Source: Pseudomonadota bacterium (GTDB taxonomy: Bacteria > Desulfobacterota > Desulfovibrionia > Desulfovibrionales > Desulfovibrionaceae). Taken from it: 24,201 nucleotides of DNA. Positions 22,592-24,201 of this stretch are shown here, piece by piece (the stretch's first letter is position 1; each line of letters begins with the position of its first letter). The position numbers were made by a program, and so were the translations under genes. The notes under the pieces were generated by a model. It saw only the letters and a list, made by a program, of their open reading frames with translations. It ran no database searches and was not told the origin of the DNA. The stretch spans positions 1-24,201 of the forward strand of contig JAHJKV010000492.1 in assembly GCA_018822065.1 (NCBI GenBank), written 5' to 3'.

Positions 22592-24201
22592 ATGAGCGAC
22601 AATCGCGACCTCTTTCGGCGGCCCGCGAGTGACAACCTGGAGCTGAGCATGGACCTGATACACGGATTCAAATGCATCCTGGAAACCGAGGTGGCGGAAT
22701 ACGCCTCCACGGCGAGAATATATGAGCACGCAGCCACGGGCGGTCGGTTGCTCTCCATGGAAAACAAGGACGAAAACAAGGTCTTCGGCATCAGCTTCCG
22801 CACCCCACCGGCGGATTCCACCGGACTGCCGCATATTCTGGAGCATTCCGTGCTCTGCGGCTCGGAGAAATACCCGGTCAAGGAACCTTTTGTGGAGCTG
22901 CTCAAGGGGTCGCTGCAGACATTTTTGAACGCCCTTACCTTCCCGGACAAGACCTGCTACCCCGTGGCAAGCACCAACCACCAGGACTTCAACAACCTGG
23001 TGGACGTCTACCTGGACGCCGTATTCTTCCCCAGGCTCACTCCCGACACCCTGAAGCAGGAAGGCTGGCACTTCGAGCCCGGTCCGAACTTCGAGGCCGA
23101 TGGTGAACTCGTCTACAAGGGCGTGGTCTTCAACGAGATGAAGGGGGCCTATTCCTCGCCGGACGGCCTGCTCTCCGAACACACCCAGAACTCGCTGTTT
23201 CCGGACAACTGCTACAGCCTGGACTCTGGCGGCGACCCGGCTGTCATCCCGGAACTGACCTTTGAACAGTTCGAGGACTTCCACCGACGGTACTACCATC
23301 CGAGCAATGCCTGGGCCTTTTTCTATGGCGACGACGACCCGGAACAGCGGCTCAAGGCGCTTGATGCCTATTTTTCCCGTTTTGAGCGTAGCGTTCCCTC
23401 GCCGGAGATCGCCCTGCAGCCGCCCCTGGCCGCCCCTGTTCGGCTCGTCAAGCCCTATGCCGCCTCCGAGGGCGACTCCCAGGCCATGTTCACCATGAAT
23501 TTCGGCCTGCCCGAAACCGCAGACCCGAACCTGAACCTCCGCCTGGACGTGCTGGAACACATCCTCATCGGCCTGCCCTCCTCCCCCCTGCGCAAGGCCC
23601 TGCTCGACTCCGGCCTAGGCGAAGACCTGACCGGGGTGGGCCTGGAGACCGACCTGCGCCAGATGTATTTTTCCGTGGGCCTGAAGGGCATCGAAGAGGC
23701 TGACATCGCCGAGGCAGAGACCGTCATCGAACAGGTGCTCGTAGACCTTGCAGACAGCGTGCATCCCCACGACATCGAGGCAGGCATCAATTCCCTGGAA
23801 TTCGACCTGCGCGAGAACAACACCGGTTCGTATCCGCGCGGGCTCTCCCTCATGTTCCGGGCGCTCTCCACCTGGCTCTATGGCAACGACCCCCTGGCCC
23901 TGCTTGCCTTCGAGGCCCCCCTGGCCAAGCTCAAAAAGGAAGTGGACGACGGCAAGCCCGTGTTTGAGAAACTGATCCGCACCCACCTGCTGGAAAACAC
24001 CCACCGAAGCGTGGTCATCCTGCGGCCCGACCCCGAACTGGCCGGACAGCAGGCAGCGGAGGAAGCCGCCAGACTCCGCAAGGCTGCCGAGGCCATGGAC
24101 AAGGACGGGCTGGCCCGCGTCGCCGTCGAGGCCCAGGCCCTGCACGACCAGCAGGGTCGGCACGATTCGCCCGAGGCCCTGGCCACCATCCCCCGCCTGC
24201 T
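22592..24201 (+). CDS. M16C metallopeptidase, presequence-protease (PreP/Cym1) like, 3' truncated by window end
   Basis: 536 codons are visible and the frame is still open at the window edge. The inverted zinc motif HILEH (H81, E84, H85) and the third ligand E182 in VVFNEMKG are intact. They are embedded in PreP-like segments such as FRTPPADSTGLPH, GSLQTFLNALTFPDKT and EGWHFE. M16C proteins are ~950-1000 aa clamshells that degrade peptides; mitochondrial and plastid members clear targeting peptides. Here a cytosolic peptide-scavenging role is likely. No signal peptide is seen. The start at 22592 is the first in-frame ATG and homology begins there, but no clear ribosome-binding site precedes it. 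The second half, with the C-terminal M16 domains, lies beyond the window. Confidence 0.93.
   Translation, partial: MSDNRDLFRRPASDNLELSMDLIHGFKCILETEVAEYASTARIYEHAATGGRLLSMENKDENKVFGISFRTPPADSTGLPHILEHSVLCGSEKYPVKEPFVELLKGSLQTFLNALTFPDKTCYPVASTNHQDFNNLVDVYLDAVFFPRLTPDTLKQEGWHFEPGPNFEADGELVYKGVVFNEMKGAYSSPDGLLSEHTQNSLFPDNCYSLDSGGDPAVIPELTFEQFEDFHRRYYHPSNAWAFFYGDDDPEQRLKALDAYFSRFERSVPSPEIALQPPLAAPVRLVKPYAASEGDSQAMFTMNFGLPETADPNLNLRLDVLEHILIGLPSSPLRKALLDSGLGEDLTGVGLETDLRQMYFSVGLKGIEEADIAEAETVIEQVLVDLADSVHPHDIEAGINSLEFDLRENNTGSYPRGLSLMFRALSTWLYGNDPLALLAFEAPLAKLKKEVDDGKPVFEKLIRTHLLENTHRSVVILRPDPELAGQQAAEEAARLRKAAEAMDKDGLARVAVEAQALHDQQGRHDSPEALATIPRL

Overview
The window looks like chromosomal DNA of a free-living, GC-rich Desulfovibrionaceae-type bacterium (Desulfovibrio/Pseudodesulfovibrio group). 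This is inferred from base composition, Shine-Dalgarno style, and a gene mix of sigma-54 signalling, a GSI-alpha glutamine synthetase, a DUF362 double-cluster ferredoxin, an Isf-like flavoprotein and a PreP-type protease. No rRNA or tRNA gene, insertion sequence, integrase or CRISPR array was seen. It is not an obvious genomic island.

Layout. 1-345 (-): 5' end of a PhoB-like response regulator leaving the window. 601-807 (+): an orphan small protein followed by a hairpin. 9011-917 (-): a probable five-gene operon of pgi, sensor kinase, NtrC-type regulator, a helicase-exonuclease that looks like MrfA fused to MrfB, and dapF, ended by a rho-independent terminator. 9012-9441: a regulatory region with a sigma-70-like promoter whose spacer holds an inverted repeat. 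It lies upstream of a MerR-type HTH/coiled-coil protein (9442-10428, +). 10429-11087: a long non-coding stretch ending in a near-consensus sigma-54 promoter. 11088-12431 (+): glnA (GSI-alpha) with a strong terminator. 12634-13239 (+): an Isf-like FMN reductase. 13349-14506 (-): a geranylgeranyl-reductase-family flavoprotein. 14581-17748 (+): a HAD phosphatase and a very unusual HD-GYP protein carrying a roughly 430-residue TolA-like helical rod. 17753-18862 (-): the DUF362 ferredoxin protein. 19011-21593 (+): pabA-pabB-pabC, overlapping, giving p-aminobenzoate for folate. 21726-22433 (-): a SAM methyltransferase. 22592-24201 (+, truncated): an M16C presequence-protease-like metallopeptidase.

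How the genes work together. The minus-strand operon joins central carbon metabolism (Pgi), a sigma-54 two-component system, DNA repair and cell-wall/lysine precursor synthesis (DapF) in one transcription unit. glnA has its own apparently sigma-54-dependent promoter. The pab genes are a self-contained pathway from chorismate to PABA.

The two most interesting objects are the HD-GYP protein with an enormous Ala/Glu/Lys/Arg rod between its DUF3391 and HD-GYP domains, and the single-chain MrfA-MrfB-like fusion. Neither is claimed as proven novel, because no database search was possible.
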